DNA from: Pseudomonas sp. ANT_H12B
GTDB taxonomy: Bacteria; Pseudomonadota; Gammaproteobacteria; Pseudomonadales; Pseudomonadaceae
Assembly (NCBI RefSeq): GCF_008369325.1
Contig: NZ_VOBI01000003.1
Span: forward strand, 434,001 to 498,000
Length of the DNA: 64,000 bases
Reading direction: 5' to 3'
The position numbers were made by a program, and so were the translations under genes. The first letter of the stretch is position 1, and the number at the start of each line of letters is the position of its first letter. The notes below the pieces were generated by a model. That model searched no databases. It was given only the letters and a program-made list of their open reading frames with translations, and had not been told where the DNA came from. This document shows, in pieces, positions 48,993 through 57,802 of the stretch.

Positions 48993-51071
48993 ATGAGCGG
49001 TTCTATCAAGCGTTTTAGTTTTGGCAGACATCCGGTTGTTATTGATTTCGGATCTAGTGCTGAACATACTGGTTCGTCAGTATTGGTTCATGTTGGACAG
49101 AGCGTCGTCCTGGCCACTTGTCATGTGCACCCCCCTTCTTTTCAGTCTCGCCCACCAGGCTTAGTTATTTCGTTTGTTGAGCGAAGCTATGCGCGTGGCC
49201 AAATTTCCGATTACTCACAAATTCAACAGGCAGAACTAAACAACGCGGATCGGAGCAGACTTCTAGAGTTCCAGTCAATGCTGAACGACACCCTTCCCGA
49301 TAATCACGAGTTAAGAATAGAACTAAACCTACTGGTCTTTTCACGTGACCCTCAAGTCGAGCCGATTTTCGCCGGTGTCATTGCAGCAAGCTGCGCGCTA
49401 GGAATTACCTCAACGCCGCAGGCAGACCCTATAGTCCTGGCGCGTTTAGCAAAAATAAATGGGGTCTTCTGCACTAATCCTAGTAATAGCGCGATTGAAA
49501 AGTCGCAGTGCGACCTGTGGATTTACGGAAGCTCTTCACAAACCAGTCAAGTGCGTGGAAGCGCCAATGAACTTGACGAATCAGAGCTGATTTGTGCAAT
49601 TGAGTTTGGGCAGAGAGAAATTCGTAGAGCAAGCAATTCGATAAAAGAATGGATCATAGAGCACTCAACCACTAATACGCATTTTACGAAAACTGTCGAA
49701 ACACCACTTAAAAGGAAAATTGCAGCTCTCGCTAAAACATCACTGATGAAGATTTTCCAGGAAGTTGAAAAAAAAGACCTGTTAAGTAAGCTAAGCAATT
49801 TACAAAAGGCGGTGGAGATAGCGATCTGCATTAACGAAATCGATGAAAGCCGAAAAAATATAATTGCCGTTTATTTCTGCAAATGCGTACAAGAAATTCT
49901 CAGGGAACACTATTTAAAAATAGCATCATCAAGTTATGTTCATGAAACTACCAGGCTTCATACGAGAAAGGTTAAAGCGCACCTGTTTCCGAGAGCGCAT
50001 GGATCTGCGAGTTATACGGTTGGAGATCACTGCGCGATTGCACTCACGACCTTGGGTAGAGACCGCTCTTCCTTAAATGGCCAATACGTTGAAGAAAAGA
50101 AAAGCTTTGATGTGCACATTCATAGCTTCGCGGATGATACAGGCGCTGGATGCCAAAGCCCTACACGTGCTCTATATGCCGGTCGCTGGGTAGCCGACAC
50201 CTTGAGATCTGTAGTGCCAAAATTAGATATATTCCCCTACGTAATCCAAGTAGATGTAGAACAAGTAGGAATGCACTCAAGTTCACCGGATGAGATTTTG
50301 TGCGCAGCAATGCTATCTATGTTAGATGCAGGAGTTCCGCTATTTTCTGTCGTCGGCGCAGTAGTGGTAGGTGTGATTTGTTCGCCCTCGCAACTTATAC
50401 CGCTGATTGATCCCGACGATCTCGAAAAAGCTTCTTGTAATGTCGTTGCCACCGTCGCTGGAACCATGACTGGTATTGCTGGCATTGATTTGCGAAGCAA
50501 AACTCTTCTCACAAGAGAGATATTGCAGGACTTATTGAGTCAAGCCAAGCAGGCACGCTTTTCGTTGATTGCACTTATGGAAGAGTCTATTGGCACTCCG
50601 AAAGAACTGAGTAAATTCGCGCCTAGAGTGCAGATTCTGAAGATATCCTCACGTAAGACTGGGCAATTAGTAGGCCGTGGTGGAAGCGTTGTGAAAGCGA
50701 TCTGCCAGCAGACTTATAGTAATGTAGAAGTTTTTCCAGACGGAACCGTTCGAGTAAGTGCAAGTAATGATGACAGCTTGCAAAATGCAATAATCGCAAT
50801 TCAAAAAACTCTCAAGCCGCTTAAGCCGGGTCAGGTTTTTGAGGGTGTGGTGAGCGGTATACAGGAGAATGGTTTATTGATCAATTTGTCTCCTGGACGC
50901 GACGGTTTCCTCCCTCGTGAGCAATTACTGGATGCTCATCTCCCAGTGAGAGAACAATTCAAGATAGGCGGATGTATTCGTGTAGTGTGCGAATCAGTCA
51001 ATCATAATGGTCAAGGACAACTATCTGTCAAGGCGTTACATCATGAGAGCGCTGGCAATAGCAGATACTAA
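48993..51071 (+). CDS. Divergent polyribonucleotide nucleotidyltransferase (PNPase) paralogue
   Basis: A 692-residue protein with the full PNPase layout: RNase PH-like domain 1 (SGSIKRFSFGRHPVVIDFGS), a helical linker (about 200-330), RNase PH-like domain 2 (LFPRAHGSASYTVGD, MLDAGVPLFS), KH (QLVGRGGSVVKAICQQ) and S1 (FEGVVSGIQENGLLINLSPG). Normal PNPase residues are changed. The RREIGHGRLA box reads PTRALYAGRWVAD, and the metal-binding DMDFK reads ASCNV, losing the Asp492/Lys494 equivalents (E. coli numbering). It is therefore probably a weak or inactive phosphorylase that may bind RNA. The ATG at 48993 follows GAGAGGATATCT. It is AT-rich relative to the core. The SthA-like gene follows after 60 bp. 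Confidence 0.88.
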   Translation: MSGSIKRFSFGRHPVVIDFGSSAEHTGSSVLVHVGQSVVLATCHVHPPSFQSRPPGLVISFVERSYARGQISDYSQIQQAELNNADRSRLLEFQSMLNDTLPDNHELRIELNLLVFSRDPQVEPIFAGVIAASCALGITSTPQADPIVLARLAKINGVFCTNPSNSAIEKSQCDLWIYGSSSQTSQVRGSANELDESELICAIEFGQREIRRASNSIKEWIIEHSTTNTHFTKTVETPLKRKIAALAKTSLMKIFQEVEKKDLLSKLSNLQKAVEIAICINEIDESRKNIIAVYFCKCVQEILREHYLKIASSSYVHETTRLHTRKVKAHLFPRAHGSASYTVGDHCAIALTTLGRDRSSLNGQYVEEKKSFDVHIHSFADDTGAGCQSPTRALYAGRWVADTLRSVVPKLDIFPYVIQVDVEQVGMHSSSPDEILCAAMLSMLDAGVPLFSVVGAVVVGVICSPSQLIPLIDPDDLEKASCNVVATVAGTMTGIAGIDLRSKTLLTREILQDLLSQAKQARFSLIALMEESIGTPKELSKFAPRVQILKISSRKTGQLVGRGGSVVKAICQQTYSNVEVFPDGTVRVSASNDDSLQNAIIAIQKTLKPLKPGQVFEGVVSGIQENGLLINLSPGRDGFLPREQLLDAHLPVREQFKIGGCIRVVCESVNHNGQGQLSVKALHHESAGNSRY

Positions 51072-51131
51072 TATTTTCATGGATGATTACTATAAAAGTA
51101 ATTTAAAAGTCGTATGTTTTATTGAGGAGGT

Positions 51132-52529
51132 TTGGTGGCAATTTACAATTATGATGTTGTCATTATCGGGTCAGGCCCGGCGGGAGAAGGTGCTGCCATG
51201 AACTCCGCAAAAAATGGCCGCAAGGTTGCTGTTGTGGATAGTCGTCCTCAGGTTGGTGGAAACTGTACCCACCTTGGGACTATTCCCTCAAAAGCTTTAC
51301 GACATTCCGTTCGCCAAATAATGCAGTTCAACACCAATCCAATGTTTAGAGAAATCGGTGAGCCACGCTGGTTCTCATTTCCCGACGTATTAAAAAGTGC
51401 GGAACAAGTCATAAATAAACAAGTTACATCACGCACGAGCTATTACGCTCGCAATCGGGTCGATACCTTCTTTGGCAAAGCTAGTTTTGCAGACGAACAA
51501 ACTCTAGATATAATTTGCGCTGGAGGGGAGGTAGAGACGCTTATAGCGAAGAAAATTGTGGTAGCCACAGGGTCTCGCCCCTACCGTCCGGCAGATGTGG
51601 ATTTCTCCCACGCGCGAATATACGACAGCGATACAATTCTGAGTCTCAATCATACGCCGCGAAAGCTTATTATTTATGGCGCAGGAGTGATTGGGTGTGA
51701 ATATGCGTCGATATTTAGCGGGCTAGGAGTTATGGTTGACTTAGTTGACAATCGCGAACAATTGCTCAGTTTTCTAGACAATGAAATTTCAGATGCTCTT
51801 AGCTACCATCTTCGGAATAATAACGTTGTAATTCGACACAACGAGGAATACGAGAGCATCGAGGTACTTGATGGCTCCGTAATCCTGCATTTGAAATCCG
51901 GAAAAAAAATCAAAGCGGACGCGTTGTTATGGTGTAACGGACGCTCAGGAAATACCGAAGATCTCATGCTCGAGAATATCGGGATTGAAGCCAACAGCCG
52001 TGGTCAAATTCGAGTTGACCAGGACTATCGTACCAAAGTCCCGAATGTCTTTGCTGCCGGGGATGTGATTGGTTGGCCTAGTCTCGCTAGTGCCGCGTAT
52101 GACCAAGGACGGTCAGCAGCTGAAAACCTGATTGAAGGCGGAAGTTGGAGGTTTGTTAATGACGTGCCTACAGGGATCTATACCATCCCCGAGATTAGCT
52201 CTGTAGGAAAAACTGAGCGAGAGCTAACTGACGCCAAAATACCTTATGAAGTAGGTAAAGCCTTTTTCAAATCTATGGCACGAGCACAAATTTCTGTTGA
52301 GCCAGTAGGCATGCTAAAAATTCTATTTCATCGTGATACCTTGGAGCTATTAGGTGTACATTGCTTTGGCTATCAAGCAGCAGAAATCGTTCATATTGGA
52401 CAGGCGATAATGAATCAAAGAGACTCAGCAAATACTTTAAAATATTTCGTAAATACGACTTTCAATTATCCGACCATGGCAGAGGCTTATCGAGTCGCCG
52501 CGTTCGACGGACTCAGTAGGCTTTTTTAA
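51132..52529 (+). CDS. sthA: Soluble pyridine nucleotide transhydrogenase (SthA)
   Basis: A 465-residue FAD flavoprotein that interconverts NADPH and [24 protein letters not shown] is the FAD-binding motif. [20 protein letters not shown] is the SthA version of the active site, with a single cysteine instead of the CxxxxC disulphide of dihydrolipoamide dehydrogenase. [20 protein letters not shown] is the NAD(P) site; [18 protein letters not shown] is the C terminus. The GTG at 51132 is preceded by GAGGAGG. Codon use is more AT-rich than in core genes, so this is likely an extra, island-borne copy. Confidence 0.95.
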   Translation: MVAIYNYDVVIIGSGPAGEGAAMNSAKNGRKVAVVDSRPQVGGNCTHLGTIPSKALRHSVRQIMQFNTNPMFREIGEPRWFSFPDVLKSAEQVINKQVTSRTSYYARNRVDTFFGKASFADEQTLDIICAGGEVETLIAKKIVVATGSRPYRPADVDFSHARIYDSDTILSLNHTPRKLIIYGAGVIGCEYASIFSGLGVMVDLVDNREQLLSFLDNEISDALSYHLRNNNVVIRHNEEYESIEVLDGSVILHLKSGKKIKADALLWCNGRSGNTEDLMLENIGIEANSRGQIRVDQDYRTKVPNVFAAGDVIGWPSLASAAYDQGRSAAENLIEGGSWRFVNDVPTGIYTIPEISSVGKTERELTDAKIPYEVGKAFFKSMARAQISVEPVGMLKILFHRDTLELLGVHCFGYQAAEIVHIGQAIMNQRDSANTLKYFVNTTFNYPTMAEAYRVAAFDGLSRLF

Positions 52530-52648
52530 TTGTTTCATGTGGAGCCCTAGAAAACCGAATGAGGAGATTTGCTAAATGTAGATCCATAATTCAGAGCTTT
52601 TCCAGCACGAGCCTAAACTTGCCTTTATAGCGCCAAGTAAGAGGATTA

Positions 52649-53233
52649 ATGATGCGTAAACTAACTTTTAGATCTCCTAGGCAAGACCTCCTAGCTAGAC
52701 AGCAGTTACTGGACGATCTGTTGAATAGGCTGGAGGTCGAGCGTTCCAATCGATCATTTAATTTAATACTTGAGAACAGCAGTTATCAGCTGGAACTTGA
52801 CGAACACTACTGGCTAGCTAATGCAAGCTACACGCAGTTGACAATTGAGCGTAATAGTCTCTGTTCAGCGCTTAGCCGTCAGACTTCCACTACTGAAAAT
52901 CTAGACACTCGCAGTCAAAAAAATTCACCACCGGGATCAGCTCAAGAGGATAGGCCTTCACACCACACTCGAGAAAACTCAGATTATATGATCATCCCTG
53001 GCAGAATTTATCAAGGGCACGTGTTTAGCTTAAAGGTAGGTTTCGCTTGTATATCTTTACCATATGGATGCTATGGAACGCTGCAACTATCTGAAGTTGC
53101 CGACCAACCGTTAGGTCAGCTGTATGAATATCTAAACTTGGGAGACTCAATATCTGTGAGGGTCACCAATGTTGACGACCGAGGTCAAATCAGTCTCAGT
53201 ATGAGAGATATACCGGAGTATCATTACAAATGA
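52649..53233 (+). CDS. S1-domain protein
   Basis: A 194-residue protein. The last ~75 residues are an S1 RNA-binding domain (IIPGRIYQGHVFSLKVGFAC, GTLQLSEVADQPLG, VRVTNVDDRGQISLSMRD). The N-terminal part (about 1-85) is helical (ARQQLLDDLLNRLEVERSNR) and joined by a polar linker (about 86-115). AAGAGGATTA precedes ATGATG; either ATG could be used. The position after the PNPase-like and SthA genes and the shared S1 domain with the PNPase-like protein hint at a joint RNA role, but I know no described function. Confidence 0.75.
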   Translation: MMRKLTFRSPRQDLLARQQLLDDLLNRLEVERSNRSFNLILENSSYQLELDEHYWLANASYTQLTIERNSLCSALSRQTSTTENLDTRSQKNSPPGSAQEDRPSHHTRENSDYMIIPGRIYQGHVFSLKVGFACISLPYGCYGTLQLSEVADQPLGQLYEYLNLGDSISVRVTNVDDRGQISLSMRDIPEYHYK

Positions 53234-54019
53234 CTTTTGCGTATAGCGAAACAAATGGATATTCAGACCCTTGGGTTCAAGGTTAGTCGTAAAAAATTGG
53301 CTGCATTTGCAAATTTTTCTCCCTGAGGCGATGAGATATCTGTTACAATTCTCTCAAATTCAATGTCAGGCAATCCGAAGACAACATGATGAATTTCTGC
53401 TCCTTTCTGGTTGTTAGTCCACCTTAGACAGCCATCCCCCCTCGCTTTAGCGCCGCATGTTTGCATTTTAGAATGCAGGCTTTTGGCACTCCACCGTCGC
53501 CACGCACGACGGTAATTTTACATGTCATCTAATCACCATCAAGGCAATGCTGTTCGTTCTCTGCTGAGTAGACTGGTGTATATCCGGAAATTCCTGCTCA
53601 GCAGTTAGCCTCTGATGCATTCCTGCGCTTGGTGTATTTGGATTTTGAAATGGGGGTCTAATGCCGCCAATCTTAAGCTTTGCTCTGATGCATCACCGTC
53701 TTTTCTTAATGCATTGCCTGGACTTGGTAGCGCGCGCCATATTCATGAGAAAGCTGGGTATTCCACCATAGTTAGGCAGGCCCACTTCTGAAGCTAAGCT
53801 CACTGTTGCTTTCCTGTAAAAAACGGGTGCACGTTTAGCTTAAAGGAGAAGACATTTTTGCCACTAAATGAATCCAGTTCAGGCTTTTGGCCTCGGCCTG
53901 TTAGTCCCCTATTACTCAATTAAAAGACAAATGCTATGTAGCTAAATTATGCCATAAATACTCGATGAAAACTTTTTAATGGTATCCAGTTTTTAATGCA
54001 TCTATGTACGGGAAATCGA
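53234..54019. other. 786-bp region between S1 gene and SulP copy 2
   Basis: No gene is well supported. A minus-strand frame at 53263-53466 (67 codons) lacks a ribosome binding site and a recognised match. GTTTAGCTTAAAGG occurs at 53023-53036, inside the S1 gene, and again at 53833-53846: a 14-bp direct repeat 810 bp apart that may be left from a rearrangement. The rest is AT-rich and unassigned. Confidence 0.4.
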
Positions 54020-55507
54020 ATGCTTCAAATAATAAAGCAATCTTGGCTATCCAATATAAGAGGCGATTTGCTGGCCGGTATCGTCGTAGCCCTTGCGCTG
54101 ATTCCAGAGGCAATAGCATTCTCGATCATCGCCGGGGTCGATCCGAAAGTGGGACTCTACGCTTCATTTTGTATCTCTGTCGTCATCGCCTTTGTAGGCG
54201 GAAGACCAGGAATGATTACCGCAGCAACAGGTGCCATGGCGCTATTAATGGTTACCTTGGTAAAAGATCACGGGCTACAGTATCTTCTTGCTACGACGTT
54301 GCTAACAGGTGTCCTGCAAATTATAGCCGGATACTTGAAGCTTGGAAGTTTGATGCGGTTTGTCTCTCGCTCTGTGGTCACAGGTTTTGTTAACGCATTA
54401 GCCATTCTGATTTTTATGGCTCAACTGCCAGAATTAACCAATGTTACATGGCACGTTTATGTTATGACGCTGGCGGGGCTGGGCATCATTTACCTGTTCC
54501 CTTATGTGCCCAAGATCGGAAAACTCCTTCCATCGCCCTTGGTCTGCATCATCGTATTGACCGTAATTGCCATATACCTTGGGCTTGATATCCGCACCGT
54601 AGGAGACATGGGTTCGTTACCGGACACTCTGCCGTTCTTTCTTTGGCCGGATGTGCCGCTCAATCTCGAAACGTTGGCGATTATCTTTCCTTACTCAGCA
54701 GCTCTTGCAGTAGTCGGCTTGTTAGAGTCGATGATGACGGCAACAATCATTGACGATTTGACTGATACACCGAGTAATAAAAACCGCGAATGCAAAGGTC
54801 AAGGGATTGCAAATATCGCGTCGGGCCTCTTAGGTGGTATGGCCGGATGCGCCATGATCGGCCAGTCAATCATCAATGTGAAATCTGGAGGACGTACACG
54901 TCTATCATCCTTGGCCGCAGGTGTTTTCCTGTTGCTTATGGTGGTATTCCTAGGCGAGTGGCTTGCGCAGATTCCGATGGCCGCGTTGGTAGCCGTGATG
55001 ATCATGGTAGCTATTGGAACCTTTAGTTGGGACTCACTGCGCAACCTGAAAAAGCATCCGTTATCGACCAATATTGTCATGGTAGCCACTGTTGTCGTGG
55101 TTGTCGCAACACACAACCTTGCTTACGGCGTGCTGGTAGGTGTGTTGCTTGCGGCAATGTTTTTTGCCAACAAGATCGGCCATTACATGGACATAAGCTC
55201 TGAAATCGACGAACACGGGATCGAACGTAGATACTCTGTGGTTGGTCAGGTATTTTTCAACTCGGCGGACAAATTTGTTGATTCGTTTGACTTCAAAGAA
55301 GCGCTGGAAAAGGTCGTCATTGACCTCACCCTTGCACACTTTTGGGACATTACAGCGGTTGCTGCTTTGGACAAAGTCGTCATCAAATTCCGGCGTGAAG
55401 GCACTGAGGTCGAGGTGCTGGGCCTTAATGAGGCAAGTGCGACTATCGTTGACCGTTTCGGAGTCCACGATAAACCCGACGCTATCGATCAGTTGATGGG
55501 GCACTGA
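54020..55507 (+). CDS. SulP family anion transporter with STAS domain, copy 2
   Basis: A 495-residue protein of the same length and domain plan as the product at 44658-46145. By eye, roughly nine residues in ten agree. Differences cluster just before the STAS domain ([20 protein letters not shown] against [19 protein letters not shown]). Codon use is more AT-rich than in copy 1, so the DNA has diverged far more than the protein. The ATG at 54020 follows GGGAAATCGA. A Usp gene begins 3 bp after the stop. Confidence 0.9.
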   Translation: MLQIIKQSWLSNIRGDLLAGIVVALALIPEAIAFSIIAGVDPKVGLYASFCISVVIAFVGGRPGMITAATGAMALLMVTLVKDHGLQYLLATTLLTGVLQIIAGYLKLGSLMRFVSRSVVTGFVNALAILIFMAQLPELTNVTWHVYVMTLAGLGIIYLFPYVPKIGKLLPSPLVCIIVLTVIAIYLGLDIRTVGDMGSLPDTLPFFLWPDVPLNLETLAIIFPYSAALAVVGLLESMMTATIIDDLTDTPSNKNRECKGQGIANIASGLLGGMAGCAMIGQSIINVKSGGRTRLSSLAAGVFLLLMVVFLGEWLAQIPMAALVAVMIMVAIGTFSWDSLRNLKKHPLSTNIVMVATVVVVVATHNLAYGVLVGVLLAAMFFANKIGHYMDISSEIDEHGIERRYSVVGQVFFNSADKFVDSFDFKEALEKVVIDLTLAHFWDITAVAALDKVVIKFRREGTEVEVLGLNEASATIVDRFGVHDKPDAIDQLMGH

Positions 55508-55510
55508 TTC

Positions 55511-56371
55511 ATGAAAAATTCGATGACTCACGTTATGGCCTGCATTGATGGCTCAGCATCATCAACTGCAGTATGTGATTATGCTGCATGGGCAAGTGTT
55601 CGCCTGGCCGCGCCGCTGACCTTTTTACACGCATTGACAGAAGAATCTGCTCCTCCCTCAGATCTCAGCGGCACCCTTGGCATCGGCATTCGAGAGCGAC
55701 TGCTGCACGATCTTGCAAAACTCGATGAACAACGTACTGCCCTCGCAAAAGACCATGGAAATTATCTGCTTGAGGCAGCGAAGCACCGTGTAGACCGACT
55801 TGGTATCGTGCATCCCCAAGGCCGGCAACGCCATGGACGGTTAGTTGACTGCATTCAAGAACTTGAAAGCGAAATCAGGCTGTTGATTATTGGGCGAAAC
55901 GGACAAAGCAGCGAAGCGCCAAGCGATCACATCGGAATACAGGTAGAGAGTGTCATTCTAACACTCAAACGACCTGTGCTCGTGACGCCCTCCCAGTTCA
56001 ACATACCTCGAAGCTTTTTGTTGGTTTTCGATAGAAGCGAGACGGGCCTTAAAAGTGTTGAGACGATTGCGCAAAGTCCTTTTTTAAGGGGGCTTCGATG
56101 CCACATATTGATGGTCGATCAAGAATCAGAAGCCGCTTGGCGTCAGGTCGATAGGGCAAGAAATTTACTACAGGACAAAAACTTCAGTGTGCAGGCAGCG
56201 GTAATGCCTGGAGAGGTTGCAGTCGTTACTGAGCGCTATTGTGAGCAGGAGAGAATAGACCTGTTGGTAATGAGCTCATCCGAACACTCAAGAATCCAGA
56301 ACTTTTTCGTCGGTAGTACAACAAGTAAAACCTTGCGTAACGCAACAATTCCCATGCTGTTCTTACGCTAG
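55511..56371 (+). CDS. Universal stress protein, partner of SulP copy 2, with altered ATP motif
   Basis: A 286-residue tandem Usp protein related to the product at 46157-47008 but much less alike than the SulP pair. It begins MKNSMTHVMACIDGSASSTA; the ATG at 55523 (MTHVMACIDG) matches the other copy's start and may be the true one. The domain 2 signature reads SSSEHSRIQNFFVGSTT: the first two glycines of G-x2-G-x9-G(S/T) are Ser and Glu, so ATP binding there is doubtful. It is almost contiguous with the SulP gene (3 bp), so the two are an operon. Confidence 0.88.
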   Translation: MKNSMTHVMACIDGSASSTAVCDYAAWASVRLAAPLTFLHALTEESAPPSDLSGTLGIGIRERLLHDLAKLDEQRTALAKDHGNYLLEAAKHRVDRLGIVHPQGRQRHGRLVDCIQELESEIRLLIIGRNGQSSEAPSDHIGIQVESVILTLKRPVLVTPSQFNIPRSFLLVFDRSETGLKSVETIAQSPFLRGLRCHILMVDQESEAAWRQVDRARNLLQDKNFSVQAAVMPGEVAVVTERYCEQERIDLLVMSSSEHSRIQNFFVGSTTSKTLRNATIPMLFLR

Positions 56372-56499
56372 CTTCTAGCCGCCGAGAAGCTGTGGCGTTG
56401 ACGGTCACACCTTGGAAAAAGGTTGCCTCGTACATGTTTTTCGAGGCCACCCATGTTTGAAGCTCTTCTTAATAAGAGGCATAACACGGGATTTAATCA

Positions 56500-57675
56500 A
56501 TGAATCAGAAATCACTAACAAATCCATCCTCAGTATTTATCTCTTTAGATTCCAACATTCATAGGATGACTGTTGAGTTGCTTGAGCAAGCTGATATACG
56601 CATTGGCGGTAATCGGCCTTGGGACATGCACCTTAAAGCGAGTAACGTTCCTGAACGAGCATTTGCACATGGAAGCGTGGGGCTGGGTGAGGCTTACATG
56701 GATGGTGACTGGAATGCAGAAAGTCTAGACGAGTTTTTCTGTCACCTACTACGGGCGCATCTCGATCAGCATGTACAGCCGTTCAAGCTTATGTTCCATG
56801 CGCTGCGCGTCCGGTTACTTAACCGCCAGAATACAACGCGAGCCTGGCAGGTAGGCGAAGCACATTACGATTTAGGCAACGATTTCTATGCCGCCATGCT
56901 TGATCCAAGAATGGCTTATACCTGCGGCTACTGGGAAAACGCTAGCAACCTTGCAGAAGCTCAGGAAGCCAAGCTCGAATTGATTTGCAGAAAACTCAAA
57001 CTGAAACCTGGAATGCGAGTCCTGGACATCGGCTGCGGCTGGGGCAGTTTTATGGCGTACGCCGCTGAACACTACGGTGTCGAGTGCGTAGGGGTGACCA
57101 TCTCCAAAGAACAGACCGAGTGGGCAAAAAAACGTTACGCCGGATTGCCACTGGAGTTCCGGTTGCAGGATTATCGAGAAGTAAATGGCGATTTTGACCG
57201 AGTCGTCAGCGTAGGGATGTTCGAGCACGTCGGGCGTAAAAATCACAGGGAGTTTATGGAGGTCGCATCCCGTTGCCTTGTAGATGACGGTTTGTGCCTG
57301 CTGCACACCATTGGTAAAAACGAGCGTAACACTACTCCAGACCCATGGATCGATAAGTACATTTTTCCGAATGGTGACCTGCCCTCAATCGGCCAGATCG
57401 GGGACGCCGTTGGCGGGCTTTTTGTGGTCGAGGATTTACACAACTTTGGCGCTGACTACGACAAGACCTTGATGGCTTGGCACGCCAACTTTGAAGCCGC
57501 ATGGCCACAATTTTCAGCAGAGTTAGGTGACCGATTCTACCGAATGTGGCGCTACTACCTGTTGTCGTGTGCTGGAGCGTTTCGTGCGCGGGATATTCAG
57601 CTCTGGCAGTGGGTTCTCTCAAAAGAAGGCGTCATGGGCGGCTACTCGAGGCCGACTCTGAGCACCGAAATATAA
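56500..57675 (+). CDS. cfa: Cyclopropane-fatty-acyl-phospholipid synthase
   Basis: A 391-residue SAM-dependent enzyme that adds a methylene bridge to unsaturated acyl chains in membrane phospholipids, raising acid, heat and stationary-phase tolerance. The N-terminal region (SVGLGEAYMDGDWNAESLDE) precedes the methyltransferase core with AHYDLGNDFYAAMLD, YTCGYW, VLDIGCGWGSFMAYAAEHYG and VGMFEHVG. CAGAFRARDIQLWQWVLS near the C terminus contains the catalytic-site cysteine. It lies 128 bp after the second Usp gene on the same strand. Confidence 0.95.
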   Translation: MNQKSLTNPSSVFISLDSNIHRMTVELLEQADIRIGGNRPWDMHLKASNVPERAFAHGSVGLGEAYMDGDWNAESLDEFFCHLLRAHLDQHVQPFKLMFHALRVRLLNRQNTTRAWQVGEAHYDLGNDFYAAMLDPRMAYTCGYWENASNLAEAQEAKLELICRKLKLKPGMRVLDIGCGWGSFMAYAAEHYGVECVGVTISKEQTEWAKKRYAGLPLEFRLQDYREVNGDFDRVVSVGMFEHVGRKNHREFMEVASRCLVDDGLCLLHTIGKNERNTTPDPWIDKYIFPNGDLPSIGQIGDAVGGLFVVEDLHNFGADYDKTLMAWHANFEAAWPQFSAELGDRFYRMWRYYLLSCAGAFRARDIQLWQWVLSKEGVMGGYSRPTLSTEI

Positions 57676-57802
57676 TCGGTGCAATCCGTACTGGCCCGGA
57701 TCGCCGCTCTATGGAGCGCACGATCTGGAGGTTTACAGCCATGCGAGGTTGATCTTCATATCCGTGCGGAGGCTCAGCATGACTGGCCTCCACGATGAAT
57801 AC

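Noticed and set aside
53263..53466. 67-codon minus-strand frame after the S1 gene
   Set aside because: No start signal and no recognised match; could be a gene remnant but is not supportable.
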